Source of the DNA: Macrostomum hystrix
Taxonomy: Eukaryota; Platyhelminthes; Macrostomidae
NCBI GenBank assembly: GCA_950097015.1
Contig: CATNEN010000001.1
Coordinates: 22,435,501 to 22,499,500, forward strand
Direction: 5' to 3'
Length of the DNA: 64,000 bases
The translations under genes were made by a program, and so were the position numbers. This document shows, in pieces, positions 22,786 to 35,500 of the stretch. Each line of letters begins with the position of its first letter. The first letter of the stretch is position 1. The notes under the pieces were generated by a model. The model searched no databases. It saw nothing but the letters and a program-made list of their open reading frames with translations, and had not been told where the DNA came from.

Positions 22786-25233
22786 ATGGGATCCTGTTCC
22801 ACAGCGAAATGCAGCCTCATCCACTCCAGAATGTGGCACACGGCAGTATCAGAGCTTCTCGGCACATTCCTCCTCGTGTCCCTGGGCTTGTCAGCCGCAG
22901 CCACCGCGGCCGTGTCAGCCCCGGCGACCGCCCAGCTGGGCTCCGGACTCGCCCTCATTGTGGCTCTCTACGTTAGCATGGGCGCATCCGGCGGGCATAT
23001 CAACCCCGCCGTGTCAACCGCCCTGTTCGTTGTCAAGCGCATGCCGCTGGCGGACTTTCTGGTGTACCAGGCAGCCCAGTACACTGGCGGCCTCCTGGCA
23101 GCTGCTCTGGTCTGCTGTTTCTTCTACCCGCCTCTGCTGGACTTTGCCGGCGCTGATCCAGCTGCCTCTGGCGATGCTGCCAACATCAGCAGCATTGTCG
23201 CGGCGAACTCCGCCACTGCCGATATGGAGAACATCTACGTGACCCACGCTCACCAGAGTGTGTCTGTGTGGCGGGCGCTGACCAGCGAGGTGAATAATTG
23301 TCGCCCTCCCTCAGAATAAAAAGAATAATATAATAACAATTGCAGGAGGGCTGCGAGCACTGGCACATCATATGGTGACACTAGACCCGCAGCCAGCAAG
23401 GAGGCAATTCTGCCCATTTTGCTGAATCCTGAATACACGCGCACACAGATACCGTACGCAGACACACACTCACACAGGTGTGTACATCTGTCCTGACTTC
23501 TATCGACAGGCATTGCACACTCTCACTGTGCCTTTGAGGTTGGCCCTCAAAGGAAGAAAATTGCACGACAAGCCCCCAAGCCTTCTCTCCGCAGCTGCGC
23601 CCCAAATGAATGTGGCCTCGCCGCGAAATCGAGCTTCGGGATATTGACACGACAGGCAAACGCGTTAACCGCTCTGCCACCGACCCCTCTAGCGATTCGA
23701 GCTCTAATGAGCTCTAATGCTAACTTCTTTAATTTTAATTAATTTAATTCTATTTATTGTGAAACTTTGCCCCCCCCCAGCCACGTTGGCAGCTAAAGTA
23801 TGAGAAAAACAAAAAACAACAGGGGCAGCCGATGTACTCACAAACAACAACGCAGCTTCTTCAACCGGAGCACATGCTTATTACTAAAAATGTAGCAAAC
23901 TTTAGCAACTGGTCAGTAAATAGTAGTTTTCTGTGAGCCTTCGTTGCTCTCTGGAAGCAAATAGAATGGTAGGTCTTTTGCCCTACGGAAATTTCCACTC
24001 TGTTTGTGTGCTTAAGTGAGGTGCGATAGAATTCTCAAATTACAATGGACTCAGTCGAGGACAGTTGCAACAAAGTGCTGCTAATTGAAGTGGAAAATTA
24101 CACTCGAGAATAGTATTTATTTTCATCAAGATTGTCATGCACATAATATTCAATAAGTAAAACATTTTATGACATGAAAGGAAGCTCAAATAGAACATTG
24201 ACAGCAGTGATGAACTTATCAGTGATTCTGTCACTCCCGTCAATAAACTCTTAACAATCAGCCAGTCACCCTCATCAAACGCTTTGTCACTCCTAACAAT
24301 CACCCAGCCACCCTCATCAATTAACTCTCATCAATTAACTCTCATCAATTAACTCTCATCAATTAACTCTCATCAATTAACTCTCATCAATTAACTCTCA
24401 TCAATTAACTCTCATCAATTAACTCTCATCAATTAACTCTCATCAATTAACTCTCATCAATTAACTCTCATCAATTAACTCTCATCAATTAACTCTCATC
24501 AATTAACTCTCATCAATTAACTCTCATCAATTAACTCTCATCAATTAACTCTCATCAATTAACTCTCATCAATTAACTCTCATCAATTAACTCTCATCAA
24601 TTAACTCTCATCAATCAACTCCCATCAACCGCTGTCACTCTCAAACAGGTGTTCGCCACCGGCTCCTTCATCCTGGCTGTTCGTGGCATCACTGACAGCC
24701 GCAACGCCGGGCCGCCGATGCACCTGCAGCCGCCGATGATTGCTGCCGTTGTTCTGGCTCTCACCCAGTGCACCGCGCCACTATCCGGCTGCGCGCTGAA
24801 TCCGGCACGCGACCTGCCCTCCCGGGTTGTCGTGGCCGTCTTTCAACTGGTGGCCGACGGCGCCACCACAGGCCTGTTCAGCCTGGGAGGAAACTCCGGC
24901 TTCGTTGCGCCCCTTCTCGGCCCCTACCTGGGTGCGACAATTGGCTCCTGGCTGTACGAGCTCTGCATCGCCAGAGGACTGCCAGCTGCCAGCAACTCCT
25001 TAGCTGACGACGTTGAAGAAGACGAAAATTATGACGACGAGTTTAGCGACGAAACTCGGAATAAGAGCGAAGATCCCTTCAATGCAGCAGACGCGGTTGA
25101 AAAGGGTCCTCGAAGAACGCATCGGCAGCAGCGCAAGCCACGTCGTAGAATGATGACTCGAGACACCGACCTCAGCCTGCTCAGCTCCGGTGGCAAGAGT
25201 CGCGATGTCAGCGTGTCGCTTTACAACGCCTGA
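22786..25233 (+). CDS. AQP: Aquaglyceroporin (MIP family channel), two exons
   Basis: Exons 22786-23289 and 24649-25233 join in phase 0 to give 362 residues. The protein is a six-helix MIP channel at the membrane. The first pore signature GGHINPAVS has NPA at residues 73-75, and the second GCALNPARDLPSR has NPA at 219-221. Asp after the second NPA (NPARD) is the classical mark of glycerol-conducting members (GlpF, AQP3/7/9/10), so transport of glycerol and other small solutes as well as water is likely. The loop between the halves (about 118-165) is longer than usual and carries a possible NISS glycosylation site. The C-tail (about 280-362) has an acidic run followed by basic, Ser-rich sequence. 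The single intron holds a SINE and a 14-bp minisatellite. Confidence 0.92.
23326..23690 (-). mobile_element. tRNA-derived SINE, family 2, copy in the aquaporin intron
   Basis: The reverse complement starts GGGGTCGGTGGCAGAGCGG (box A-like TGGCAGAGCGG) and has box B-like GCTCGATTTC. The shared body with CATTTGGGGCGCAGC follows, and the copy ends CCTGCAATTGTTATTATATT. It is antisense to the aquaporin gene and is the closest relative here of the copy at 27218. Confidence 0.85.
24313..24620. repeat. 14-bp minisatellite in the aquaporin intron
   Basis: About 22 near-perfect copies of CTCATCAATTAACT. The array ends 28 bp before exon 2 (24649), so the intron's acceptor region abuts it. Confidence 0.97.
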
Positions 25234-25814
25234 GACGACTTAAGACTGGAGTGAAGCTAGACTAAAAAATTATAAAGTTATTGTTTAAGTAGACCAATAA
25301 GCTGAGGGTTAACGAAAGTACTTTAACCTGATGGTATTCAAACCGGAAGTGCTTTTAAACTACAGTCTATGGCTTCAAGGAAGCTCTATGCCGCCAAACT
25401 ACAAGCAGACTCGCTATTTTCAAAAATCCAAATCTCTCTTCTTTAATTTTCACTGGTGGCCGCTAGCCTCACCGACTCACTCGTGCTGTTCCAGACAATA
25501 ATCTTGTGAGTGTAGTATTTTGCTCTGGTTGTGTTGCAACTGCTCCAGATGCAGTAGCCAGGTTAATTGTCTAAGGGAAGCACAATAGATTCAATAGTTT
25601 GCTTGTGTACAAGTATCAAACTAGGTTTTAATTATAAAAATTTGAATTCGAGAAGAAAAAATAATAAAACCAATGCGATTTTTTCGTCTAATTTGAGTCA
25701 CAAATCCCTTTTTTATACTATGAAGTAGTATATTCAGAACATCCGAGTTTATTCAAAAAACAACCTTTTGTATTAAAATCTGACTTAAAATCTGAGTAGT
25801 GATAATGTGGGTAA
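25234..25814. other. 3' flank of the aquaporin gene
   Basis: This is presumed 3' UTR and intergenic sequence. No further coding region was recognised. A canonical AATAAA close to the stop codon was not evident; ACCAATAAGC near 25290 is the nearest resemblance. Confidence 0.35.
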
Positions 25815-26600
25815 TGCGGGTCTGTCATTACCCACAGAACTACCATTACCCACAGAAGTATTCATTACCCACAGAAGTACTTTTACCTAATGAAGTACCA
25901 TTACCCACAGAACTATTATCACCCACAGAACTCATTACCCACAGAAGTATTCATTACCCATAAAACTATGATTACCCACAGAAGTATCGTTACCCACAGA
26001 AGTATTTATCACCCACAGAACTACAATTACCCACAGAACGATGATTACCCACAGAAGTATTCATTACCCACTCATAGAACTTTAATTACCCGCAGAACTA
26101 TGATTACCCACAGAAATATCGTTACCCACAGAAGTAGTCATTACCCACTCATAGAACTTTAATTACCCGCAGAACTATGATTACCCACAGAAGTATCGTT
26201 ACCCACAGAAGTAGTCATTACCCACTCATAGAACTATCATTACCCACAGAACTATGATTACCCACTCATAGAACTACCATTACCCATAGAACTATGATTA
26301 CCCACAGAAGTATCCTTACCCACGAAGTATTTATTACCTACAGAAGTATCATTACCCACGCAAGTACCATTACCCACAAAACTACCAGTACCCACAATGA
26401 AGTACCCACAAGGAAGTACCAATGAAGTATTCATTACCCAGAACTATGATTACCCATAGAAGTATCGTTACCCACATAACTATGATTACCCAAAGAACTA
26501 CAATTATCCAAAGAACTACAATTACCCACAGAAGTATTTATTTCCCCCGCAAAGTACCAATACCCACAGATGTACAATTACATACAGAAGAATCTTTGCC
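25815..26600. repeat. Imperfect minisatellite, ATTACCCACAGAAGTA type
   Basis: About 40 irregular copies of a 17-20-bp unit built around ATTACCCACAGAAGTA or ATTACCCACAGAACTA, with many indels. Open frames across it (HPQNY, THRSI type) are repeat artefacts. The array is more diverged than the intronic ones and probably older. Confidence 0.92.
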
Positions 26601-27217
26601 CAAACATGTAATAATTAACCTAAGAATTATATAGTGAAAGGACTCAAGATTTCCATGTAACCTATCTAAAATGCTTTAGAGGGCATGAAATGCAGACTCG
26701 GAGAGTGAAAACTCATTGAGCAGTACTCTAACAGAAAAAGTAGCACGTAAACTTTTTGGTTTTAACAATCGTCTGTGCCGACGCATATAAAGTAAAGCTT
26801 GCTAAAAATATACAATGAATGGCGGCGATGGCGCATGTGTTGTGGTGGGTGCCATAAAGTGGCCCTAAGGGCTGAGACCAGGCCGGAGCGATCCAGTTTC
26901 CTCCAAAGCGTACTTTGTTATTCTTTGCACTTTCCGCGCAGAAATCGTGTTATTATTCTTACCTGCCGGTTCTACCCTACCCAGAGTTCTGGCAATCAAT
27001 TAACTTATTTTTCGAGCGAAGCCGTGTTGCCACCCAGCATTGGGAAGATTGCCGTGACAGCATTTTCTGTACCTGCCTTCGCTGGCGTTCTTTAAGAAAG
27101 TGCACTTCAGGATGTAGCTTTTTTTCTCTTAGCCCTCTGGAAGCGTTCAACAGAGGGCTGAATGGATTCCTATTTTAGTCAGAATTAGTTTTTTATCAAA
27201 GTCCAAGTCATCATTTA
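26601..27217. other. Intergenic, no gene recognised
   Basis: Nothing with a recognisable domain or repeat structure was found between the minisatellite and the SINE. Confidence 0.35.
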
Positions 27218-27545
27218 GGGGGGTCGGTGGCAGAGCGGATAACGCGTTTGCCTCTCGCACCATGGTTCGATTCCGCGGCGAGGCCACATTCATTTGGGGC
27301 GCAGCTGCGTAGAAAAGGCTTGGGGGCTTGTAGTGCAATTTACGCCCTTGAGGGCCAACCTCCAAGGCACAGTGAGGGTGTACACTGCCTGACGATGAGA
27401 AAGTGCCTGCGCACGGTATCTGTGTGTGTGCGTGTGATCATGAGTCAGCGAAATGGGCGGAATTGCCTCCCTGCTGGCTTCGGGTCCACCGTCACCACAT
27501 GATGTGCCATTGCCCGCAACCCTCCTGCAATTATTATTATTATTA
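27218..27545 (+). mobile_element. tRNA-derived SINE, family 2, best-preserved copy
   Basis: Box A TGGCAGAGCGG is at 27228-27238 and box B GGTTCGATTCC at 27264-27274, a good Pol III promoter pair. The roughly 250-bp body contains CATTTGGGGCGCAGCTGCG and TGTACACTGCCTGACGATG. The element ends CCTCCTGCAATTATTATTA with an ATT tail. This copy defines the family, which recurs at 7010, 9484, 14515 and 23326. Confidence 0.88.
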
Positions 27546-27783
27546 ATTCATAATCTAAGCAACAATTCGCTGAGTTACAATCACAACTAGACGCTATACT
27601 ATGGAGTAAGCAATGAGATGCATTTACAATGGTAACATGTAAAATACACGGAACACTGGGCCAGGCAGTCCAACTTGTGACCAGAGCAATGGAACTGTTG
27701 GGGTTACTGAAAATAGCTTGGCTCTGCTTATCGCACTCCAGCCACAAGCTAGTGACATGGGCAGTGACATTTGGCCTGCCCCG

Positions 27784-28167
27784 TCACACAGGTGACGGCT
27801 CGCCACTCGGCCCTGGCGCCAGATCGGCACCCAAAGGTCGCCTAAGGTCATGCTCTGAGCAGAACTGATCGCAGCTTGAGAAGCCGGAGAGTCCGTCATC
27901 ATCAGGAATTAGTTCAACGACCGTTGCAGACTGCGGCACGTTCTGGGCCATGGCCTTCTTTGGAGCCCGGTCGAGTCCGAGCCAGCTGAGGCACAGCAGC
28001 AGCAGGATGAGCAGCACGGACGCCATGGAGACCGCGATCCAGGCGCCCGAGTCCGGAGCTCCGTACATCCGGCCGAGGTCCAGCATGGACGGCTGTCCAG
28101 TGGATGCAGGACCGTCGGGACTGGTAGAGCTCATTGTTGCTAACATCTGTTGCTGCTGGTGATTCAT
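27784..28167 (-). CDS. Small single-pass membrane protein, unknown function
   Basis: Not recognised. The ORF encodes 127 residues. A Gln/Ser/Pro-rich N-terminal segment (1-41) is followed by one strong hydrophobic helix (about 43-65, with VLLILLLLCLSW). Basic residues directly follow the helix (DRAPKK), which predicts N-terminus outside and C-terminus in the cytosol. The cytosolic tail has an acidic stretch (ELIPDDDG) and a small Cys cluster (SSCDQFCSEHD, about 98-106). There is no cleavable signal peptide. The minus strand upstream has CTATAG and GGGAAG directly before the ATG, compatible with a splice junction near the start. The composition of the helix and its flanks argues for a real gene, but no homologue is recalled. 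Confidence 0.5.
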   Translation of the reverse strand: MNHQQQQMLATMSSTSPDGPASTGQPSMLDLGRMYGAPDSGAWIAVSMASVLLILLLLCLSWLGLDRAPKKAMAQNVPQSATVVELIPDDDGLSGFSSCDQFCSEHDLRRPLGADLAPGPSGEPSPV

Positions 28168-29622
28168 CTTCCCAAATAGCTTTGGCTTCTATAGACAACT
28201 GAAACAAACTGGCCTTTAGAGGCCAGAGTTGAATGAGCAGTTAGCAAAGAATTTCTGACAAGATGAGATGACTAAGCCTTCTTTTATATGCGGGGCCTCG
28301 ACTTCTCTAAGCTTGTACAAGGTTCGAAATGCTAAATTCGCATTGAACTCAGGTCAAGCTTTCTTTAGTCTCAGAAGACATTGTATGCGGCTAACATACT
28401 GTATAAACAATGACACAGCCTACCCCACAGTAGCCTCTGCATGACATTGCAGCTGAGCACGACAAAAACCCGTCTGCGCCACGAACTACCTGCAGCCAGG
28501 CCCCACCCCCAGCCGACTGCGGTTCTCATTGTGAAGCTCCAGATAAAACCGGTCCAATCTTGCTTTGTCTCCGTACCCCCCTCCACTTCCCGCCGACTCA
28601 CCTACGAGGAAACCCGCGACAATATGGACAGCGAGTAAGAAAAACTTAGTGAAGCCTATCAAACAGGCGTACAGAAATGCCCTTTCCGCCAAATGCTGGG
28701 CACTGTACACTAATAAGCGAGTAGATTCTCCTCCACTGCGTACTCAGGCCTCCCATCTCGCTCCGCTCTCTCTAGCAGCCAGTGTCCCAGAGCTGGATTC
28801 AACCGCCCACTTCCGCATTTCGCTGCCCTGTTTAAAGGAACTGGCAGCCACTCCACTCCGCTTGCGGGTCCTTTGAACTTTGCCCCAAAACTGCAGGCCG
28901 AAACGGGGCGAACTGTGTCCTCATTTTTCAGCTCTTTGCACACAGCAAATGCACCAGTTTGAACCTGAGATGCCGGGGGTTCATTGGAGCGAAGCTAGCT
29001 GTCTTCAGATAAATCTTATGAAAGAAGACACGATTTTGCTCGCAGAGACTCTGATTATATTTTCATAATTTTTGTTATTCACAAACTATAGACAGACTTC
29101 AGGCAGATAGAAAGTTAAATTCAAGTACAGAAAGGTACAGGAAGGGACAGTTGAAAGAAAGGGTAGAGAGCAATTATAGCATGCCTCTATGGACAGGTAA
29201 GACATTTACACAGGAGAAGAAATATTCTTCATTTCATACTAGTACTCGCAAAATGGCGCAGTTTCGAGCAGGTAGCAGCGCAGTGGATGCGCAAAATACA
29301 ATGTACGAGTTGCATCTATCAGAAAGTATTGGGTCCGTGTCAAAACAATTTGCTTGCATTTCTTCTTGCCAGGAAGCGAATTAGCGAATTTGAAGAGGTA
29401 AAAATATGAATTAAATCTCCTATAGACCCAGGGGAAGCTGCAGCACATTGCAATAAGCTAAGGTGTAAAGTACAAAAGTTTACAATGGAACATCCAGGAT
29501 CTGTGGAGGCGTGCTGACTAGCCTTTACCACCAACCGAATCCCACAGAGCAAGCGATGAAACAATGGGAATGCCAGATTCTGGACCTAAAAAATTGTCAG
29601 TGGTCAGACTCAGTGGCACAGC
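28168..29622. other. Intergenic, no supported gene
   Basis: Several short frames exist on both strands. On the minus strand near 28600-28710 a hydrophobic frame ends at a good donor (CTCGTAG followed by GTGAGT) and might be an upstream exon of the membrane-protein gene, but I found no start codon for it. The rest, including the 3' flank of the BTB gene, shows nothing recognisable. Confidence 0.3.
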
Positions 29623-30926
29623 TCAGGCCGGTTGAGACCTGGTCGACCCGCCTTCCACCAGGCAGAACTCGTGGTAGAAGCAATTCTTGTCGCTCTCGGA
29701 TAGGAACTGGAAGTCCTGGCTCTGCACGACGCTGCTGTACGAGAAGTGGCGCTGGATAGAGCGCATCACGGCCAGCTGCAGCTGCGGCTCGTGCAGGTGA
29801 CGATTGCAGGTGAGCCACAGGCTGACCAGGTCCCCGGCGCCCCAGGTGATGCGAGTGTGCGCGGCTGCAACAGTTGAAGTTGACATCGACCCCGTGGAAC
29901 CGGTTATCTTCGCTGCCGCATCCATCTGTGGGTTTTCAAGTGACGTGTTATATTTTAGAATCAATGTATTGCCCACGTGAAGCCAGGATAGGTGAGTGAC
30001 TAATCAGTTGAAATTCTTACCTGCAGGCAGTGATTGATGAAGCGGCTGCACTGCAGCAGTACGGTCGGCACTCCGTACTGATCAGCGATACGGGCCAGCA
30101 TGCGGAAGGTCTCAAAGCGAGCGATGCTGAAGGCCTGGTGAGACTGCAGGTAGAACAGGAAGCGCTTCATCTCGGACGCGTACTCGGCGTCGCAGTGGAT
30201 GGCGGCGCCTCTGTCTGCATCGAAGTTCCACAGCGTTGACGTCAGCAGCACCCGGCAGTAGTCCGAGTGCGTCAGAAGCAGCAGCCGCGGCGCTCGCACC
30301 GAACCGTCGCGGCATCGCAGCGTCACCCAGGTTGCCTCATCGATGACGGCATTTTCATTGCCTTCAACTTCTTCGTCCTCGTCCCCGTAGCCGTTGCCGG
30401 GCACACCGTCGAATGCGGCCACCGGCGGCGGCTTCAGGAAGGCCGGCGACGTGTCTGTAATGCGCAGCAGGAAGCAGAACTCCACCACCGACGAGTCCAA
30501 ATTCACAGGCGCGCCGCTGGACTGGGCTTCGTCTTCGAGATCGGCTCGAGTGAGGCAGGCCGGCAGGGTGACAATGTCTCTGCCGGTGGCCCAGACTGCT
30601 GGCTCGGACAGCGCGCGGCAGCTGACCAGACGGCCATCGAGCTCCACGCAGCACGTCAGGCGACCCCGGACTTCATAGTCGCAGCAGATATCCAAGGCAC
30701 GCAGGCAGAGGACAATGTGCAGAGAGTCGCCTTCGGCCAGCGCCAACATGCCGCAGCCTATCGACGCGAACTCCAGACCGTCCACGCGAGACAGCGGCTT
30801 AGTTTTGACGGCACCCTCGCTGGCAGCTTGCAAGAGGTCGAGAAGTTCCCGTCTGGTCATGCGGGCTGTCAGGCCGTATCGGAGCCTGTCATCCTCGCTC
30901 GGTGGCGGAGCCGGGTCAGTGCGCAT
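29623..30926 (-). CDS. BTB/POZ domain protein with MATH-like N-terminal half, two exons
   Basis: Exons 30021-30926 and 29623-29925 join in phase 0 across a 95-bp intron (donor GTAAGA, acceptor CCCACAG), giving about 402 residues. Residues about 215-300 look like a BTB/POZ fold: VTLRCRDGSVRAPRLLLLTHSDYC at the start, then the ALARIADQYGV-type helical end (here MLARIADQYGVPTVLLQC). A BACK-like helical region (WLTCNRHLHEPQLQLAVMRSI) follows in exon 2. The N-terminal half (about 45-190) has the beta-rich pattern of a MATH/TRAF domain (LHIVLCLRALDICCDYEVRG, then a WATGRDIVTLP segment). MATH-BTB proteins such as SPOP are substrate adaptors of Cullin-3 ubiquitin ligases. That role is inferred and the MATH assignment is tentative. 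The start at 30924-30926 was chosen because GCTTCAG, an acceptor-like site, lies just upstream and upstream codons look non-coding. Confidence 0.65.
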
Positions 30927-32590
30927 GCTGACTGAAGCTGACTGTGCTTGTCGGGTTTCTGGAGTTAAAGTTGGGATTGTTTCTATTCTGTTTCTCAGCC
31001 GAAATCGTGCAGCCTTTTTATGTAGCTGCCCGTCTGGCGCAGAAGGGAGGGAGGGTTGGAGGGTCTGAGGACGTCTGTGAGTGGCTGGGAGGCTCTGGGG
31101 GGGGTCGCCACACCAGCAAGCGTACAGGGAAATCGCTGTCGTGGCTATTGCAGTCGCACGCGCATTGTGAAGGCTCGCTCGCTCCAGGGGTTCGTTTTGC
31201 GCTCGAGTCCGGAGACAGCCAGCACCCGATAGACCTGAGAAGACCTCGTTTTTGGCATTTTTCTTTTCCTCCGACTTTCCGCAGGTTTCGGCTGTGTAAG
31301 TTTTATGCTTGCAATGGCATGCAGCCATTGTTCACTCAGCATCTAGATGGCTCGCAATGCGATACTCGAGTGAGTCTGGACTCAGGAATGCTAAGTAGCC
31401 GTCGGGTGGGCCCGTGGGTGATAACACGAACTTAGCAACAGGAGACTGTACTCCTTCATCGTCAAGTTCGCCCGTTAAACATGCTATTTTTAGGAGCATG
31501 TTGAGAGCGAGTTCTCTGCCTCTCCCAGATTTGTGAAGCACCTTTGTCATCTGCACAGGTAGTAAACACGAATCGCACACACCAGATGGTGCGCACAAGG
31601 CGTCCCTTTGGTTCATCCACAGTTTCATAGTTGCAGTTTTATAAGTGTACACGTGGCACGGCATGGCCATGCTGGAAGACAGAAGTTTCACATACTCTGC
31701 CTATTAGCAATTCAAATGTCAAGTCAATAGAAAATAAAACAAAGTGTTTACAGGCGAGCCTGTAAATGCAACTGGTTGTTTTGTGCGATGTGAAGCCGGT
31801 GATGTCAGACCAGCTAGAGACTAAACAATGATGAGATGTACTTTAGGACTTCACCAAATAAGCAGCATGCAGTGTCAGGGTGGCACAGTTCATAGCAAAA
31901 TAACTATAGAGGTAAACATTATGTTTTCAAATCCAATGCAAATTTTTTAATTGCTGCTTTATCTTATTTTTTTGTTCGAAAGCTGGTTGTCTGAAAAAAG
32001 TAACTTTTTTTCAAATCCAGGGTTTTCAAACAGTACAATCCGATTTGGTAAACAGCGTCTTTGAAATCAGTTTTGTCAGCGCATTCCTGAGTTGCACTTT
32101 GAGTCGATCTGGCTCAGTTTTACACTCCATGTGAAACAGGCTTGAGAACGATATATAGCGCGATAAACACTAGGCCAGCTCAGCAAATGCTCAAGAACTT
32201 GGCCCCATAACTTGGCAAGGGCATTCAGTATGAGGGGGGGGCTGGGCATGGTGGCCTTTGAGAAGTGCAAACTCCACTCCGCACTGACTGACAGGGGAAG
32301 GGAGGTGGGCAGTATAAACACGGCCAGCTCATGTGACTGAAGGCACGCTGACCGGCATCCAGAACATGAGATCGGTGTACTCTTGCTCATTTCCCATTTG
32401 ATTCCACCGCACGCAGTTAAGAAAATCTCAATTCATTTTCTTTCCTTCCCATTTCATTTGTCTTCACATTCACTCGCTTGTAGACTGAATTAAAATCGAA
32501 AACATGAATCTTACATTTTGCTCTTTCCTGTCTCTGCGACTGTGACTATACAAATAACTTATTTAACAGCTGCTAATCTGCTGATCTTCA
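30927..32590. other. Intergenic, no gene recognised
   Basis: The open frame that continues upstream of the BTB gene to 31328 has low-complexity, UTR-like composition. The minus-strand frame at 31332-31691 has no recognisable domain. Nothing else is supported. Confidence 0.35.
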
Positions 32591-35500
32591 GCTCAACTTG
32601 TATAACTGTCTCAGTATCTCACTGTCTCAGTATCTCACTGTCTCACTGTCTCAGTATCTCACTGTCTCACTGTCTCACTGTCTCAGTATCTCATTGTCTC
32701 ACTGTCTCAGTATCTCACTGACTCACTGTCTCACTATCTCACTGTCTCACTGTCTCACTATCTCAGTATCTCACTGTCTCAGTATCTCACTGTCTTAGTA
32801 TCTCACTGTCTCAGTATCTCACTGTCTCAGTATCTCACTGTCTCAGTATCTCACTGTCTCAGTATCTCACTGTCTCAGTATCTCACTGTCTCACTGTCTC
32901 ACTGTCTCACTGTCTCAGTATCTCACTGTCTCAGTATCTCACTGTCTCAGTATCTCACTGTCTCACTGTCTCAGTATCTCACTGTCTCACTGTCTCACTG
33001 TCTCAGTATCTCATTGTCTCACTGTCTCAGTATCTCACTGTCTCAGTATCTCACTGTCTCACTGTCTCACTGTCTCAGTATCTCACTATCTCACTGTCTC
33101 ACTGTCTCACTGTCTCAGTATCTCACTGTCTCACTGTCTCACTGTCTCACTATCTCACTGTCTCACTGTCTCACTGTCTCACTGTCTCACTGTCTCACTA
33201 TCTCACTGTCTCACTGTCTCAGTATCTCACTGTCTCACTGTCTCACTGTCTTACTGTCTCACTGTCTCACTATCTCACTGTCTCACTGTCTCACTATCTC
33301 ACTGTCTCACTGTCTCAGTATCTCACTGTCTCACTGTCTCACTGTCTCACTATCTCACTGTCTCACTGTCTCAGTATCTCACTGTCTCACTGTCTCACTG
33401 TCTCAGTATCTCATTGTCTCACTGTCTCAGTATCTCACTGTCTCAGTATCTCACTGTCTCACTGTCTCACTATCTCACAGTCTCACTGTGTCACTATCTC
33501 ACTGTCTCACTATCTCACTGTCTCACTGTCTTACTATCTGACTATCTCAGTATCTCACTGTCTCAGTATCTCACTGTCTCAGTATCTCAGTATCTCACTG
33601 TCTCAGTATCTCACTGTCTTAGTATCTCACTGTCTCAGTATCTCACTGTCTCACTGTCTCACTATCTCACTGTCTCACTATCTCACTGTCTTACTATCTC
33701 ACTGTCTCAGTATCTCACTGTCTCAGTATCTCAGTATCTCACTGTCTTAGTATCTCACTGTCTCAGCATCTCACTGTCTCACTGTCTCAGTATCTCACTG
33801 TCTCACTGTCTCACTATCTCACTGTCTCACTGTCTTACTATCTGACTATCTCAGTATCTCACTGTCTCAGTATCTCACTGTCTCAGTATCTCACTGTCTC
33901 ACTATCTCAGTATCTCACTGTCTCAGTATCTCACTATCTCACTATCTCACTGTCTCACTGTCTCACTGTCTCAGTATCTCACTGGCTCACTGTCTCACTG
34001 TCTCACTATCTCAGTATCTCACTGTCTCAGTATCTCACTATCTCACTGTCTCACTATCTCACTGTCTCACTATCTCACTATCTCACTGTCTCACTATCTC
34101 ACTATCTCACTGTCTCACTATCTCACTGTCTCACTGTCTCACTATCTCACTGTCTCACTATCTCACTGTCTCACTGTCTCACTGTCTCACTGTCTCACTG
34201 TCTCACTGTCTCAGTATCTCACTGTCTCACTGTCTCACTGTCTCACTATCTCACTGTCTCACTGTCTCACTATCTCACTGTCTCACTGTCTCACTATCTC
34301 AGTATCTCACTGTCTCAGTATCTCACTGTCTTAGTATCTCACTGTCTCAGTATCTCACTGTCTCAGTATCTCACTGTCTCACTGTCTCACTGTCTCACTG
34401 TCTCAGTATCTCACTGTCTCACTGTCTCACTATCTCACTGTCTCAGTATCTCACTGTCTCACTGTCTCACTGTCTCACTGTCTCACTGTCTCAGTATCTC
34501 ACTGTCTCACTGTCTCACTGTCTCAATATCTCAGTATCTCACTGTCTCAGTATCTCACTATCTCACTGTCTCACTATCTTACTGTCTCACTATCTCACAG
34601 TCTCACTGTGTCACTATCTCACTGTCTCACTATCTCACTGTCTCACTGTCTTACTATCTGACTATCTCAGTATCTCACTGTCTCAGTATCTCACTGTCTC
34701 AGTATCTCACTGTCTCACTATCTCAGTATCTCACTGTCTCAGTATCTCACTATCTCACTATCTCACTGTCTCACTGTCTCACCGTCTCAGTATCTCACTG
34801 TCTCACTGTCTCACTGTCTCACTATCTCAGTATCTCACTGTCTCAGTATCTCACTATCTCACTGTCTCACTATCTCACTGTCTCACTATCTCACTATCTC
34901 ACTGTCTCACTATCTCACTATCTCACTGTCTCACTATCTCACTGTCTCACTGTCTCACTATCTCACTGTCTCACTATCTCACTGTCTCACTGTCTCACTG
35001 TCTCACTGTCTCACTGTCTCACTGTCTCAGTATCTCACTGTCTCACTGTCTCACTGTCTCACTATCTCACTGTCTCACTGTCTCACTATCTCACTGTCTC
35101 ACTGTCTCACTATCTCAGTATCTCACTGTCTCAGTATCTCACTGTCTTAGTATCTCACTGTCTCAGTATCTCACTGTCTCAGTATCTCACTGTCTCACTG
35201 TCTCACTGTCTCACTGTCTCAGTATCTCACTGTCTCACTGTCTCACTATCTCACTGTCTCAGTATCTCACTGTCTCACTGTCTCACTGTCTCACTGTCTC
35301 ACTGTCTCAGTATCTCACTGTCTCACTGTCTCACTGTCTCACTATCTCAGTATCTCACTGTCTCAGTATCTCACTATCTCACTGTCTCACTATCTCACTG
35401 TCTCACTATCTCACAGTCTCACTGTCTCACTATCTCACTGTCTCACTATCTCACTGTCTCACTGTCTCACTGTCTCACTGTCTCACTGTCTCAGTATCTC

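Noticed and set aside
28486-28710. Hydrophobic minus-strand frame ending at a good GTGAGT donor, as a first exon of the 27784-28167 gene
   Set aside because: No ATG opens the frame and the downstream ORF has its own start. There is no support beyond one donor.
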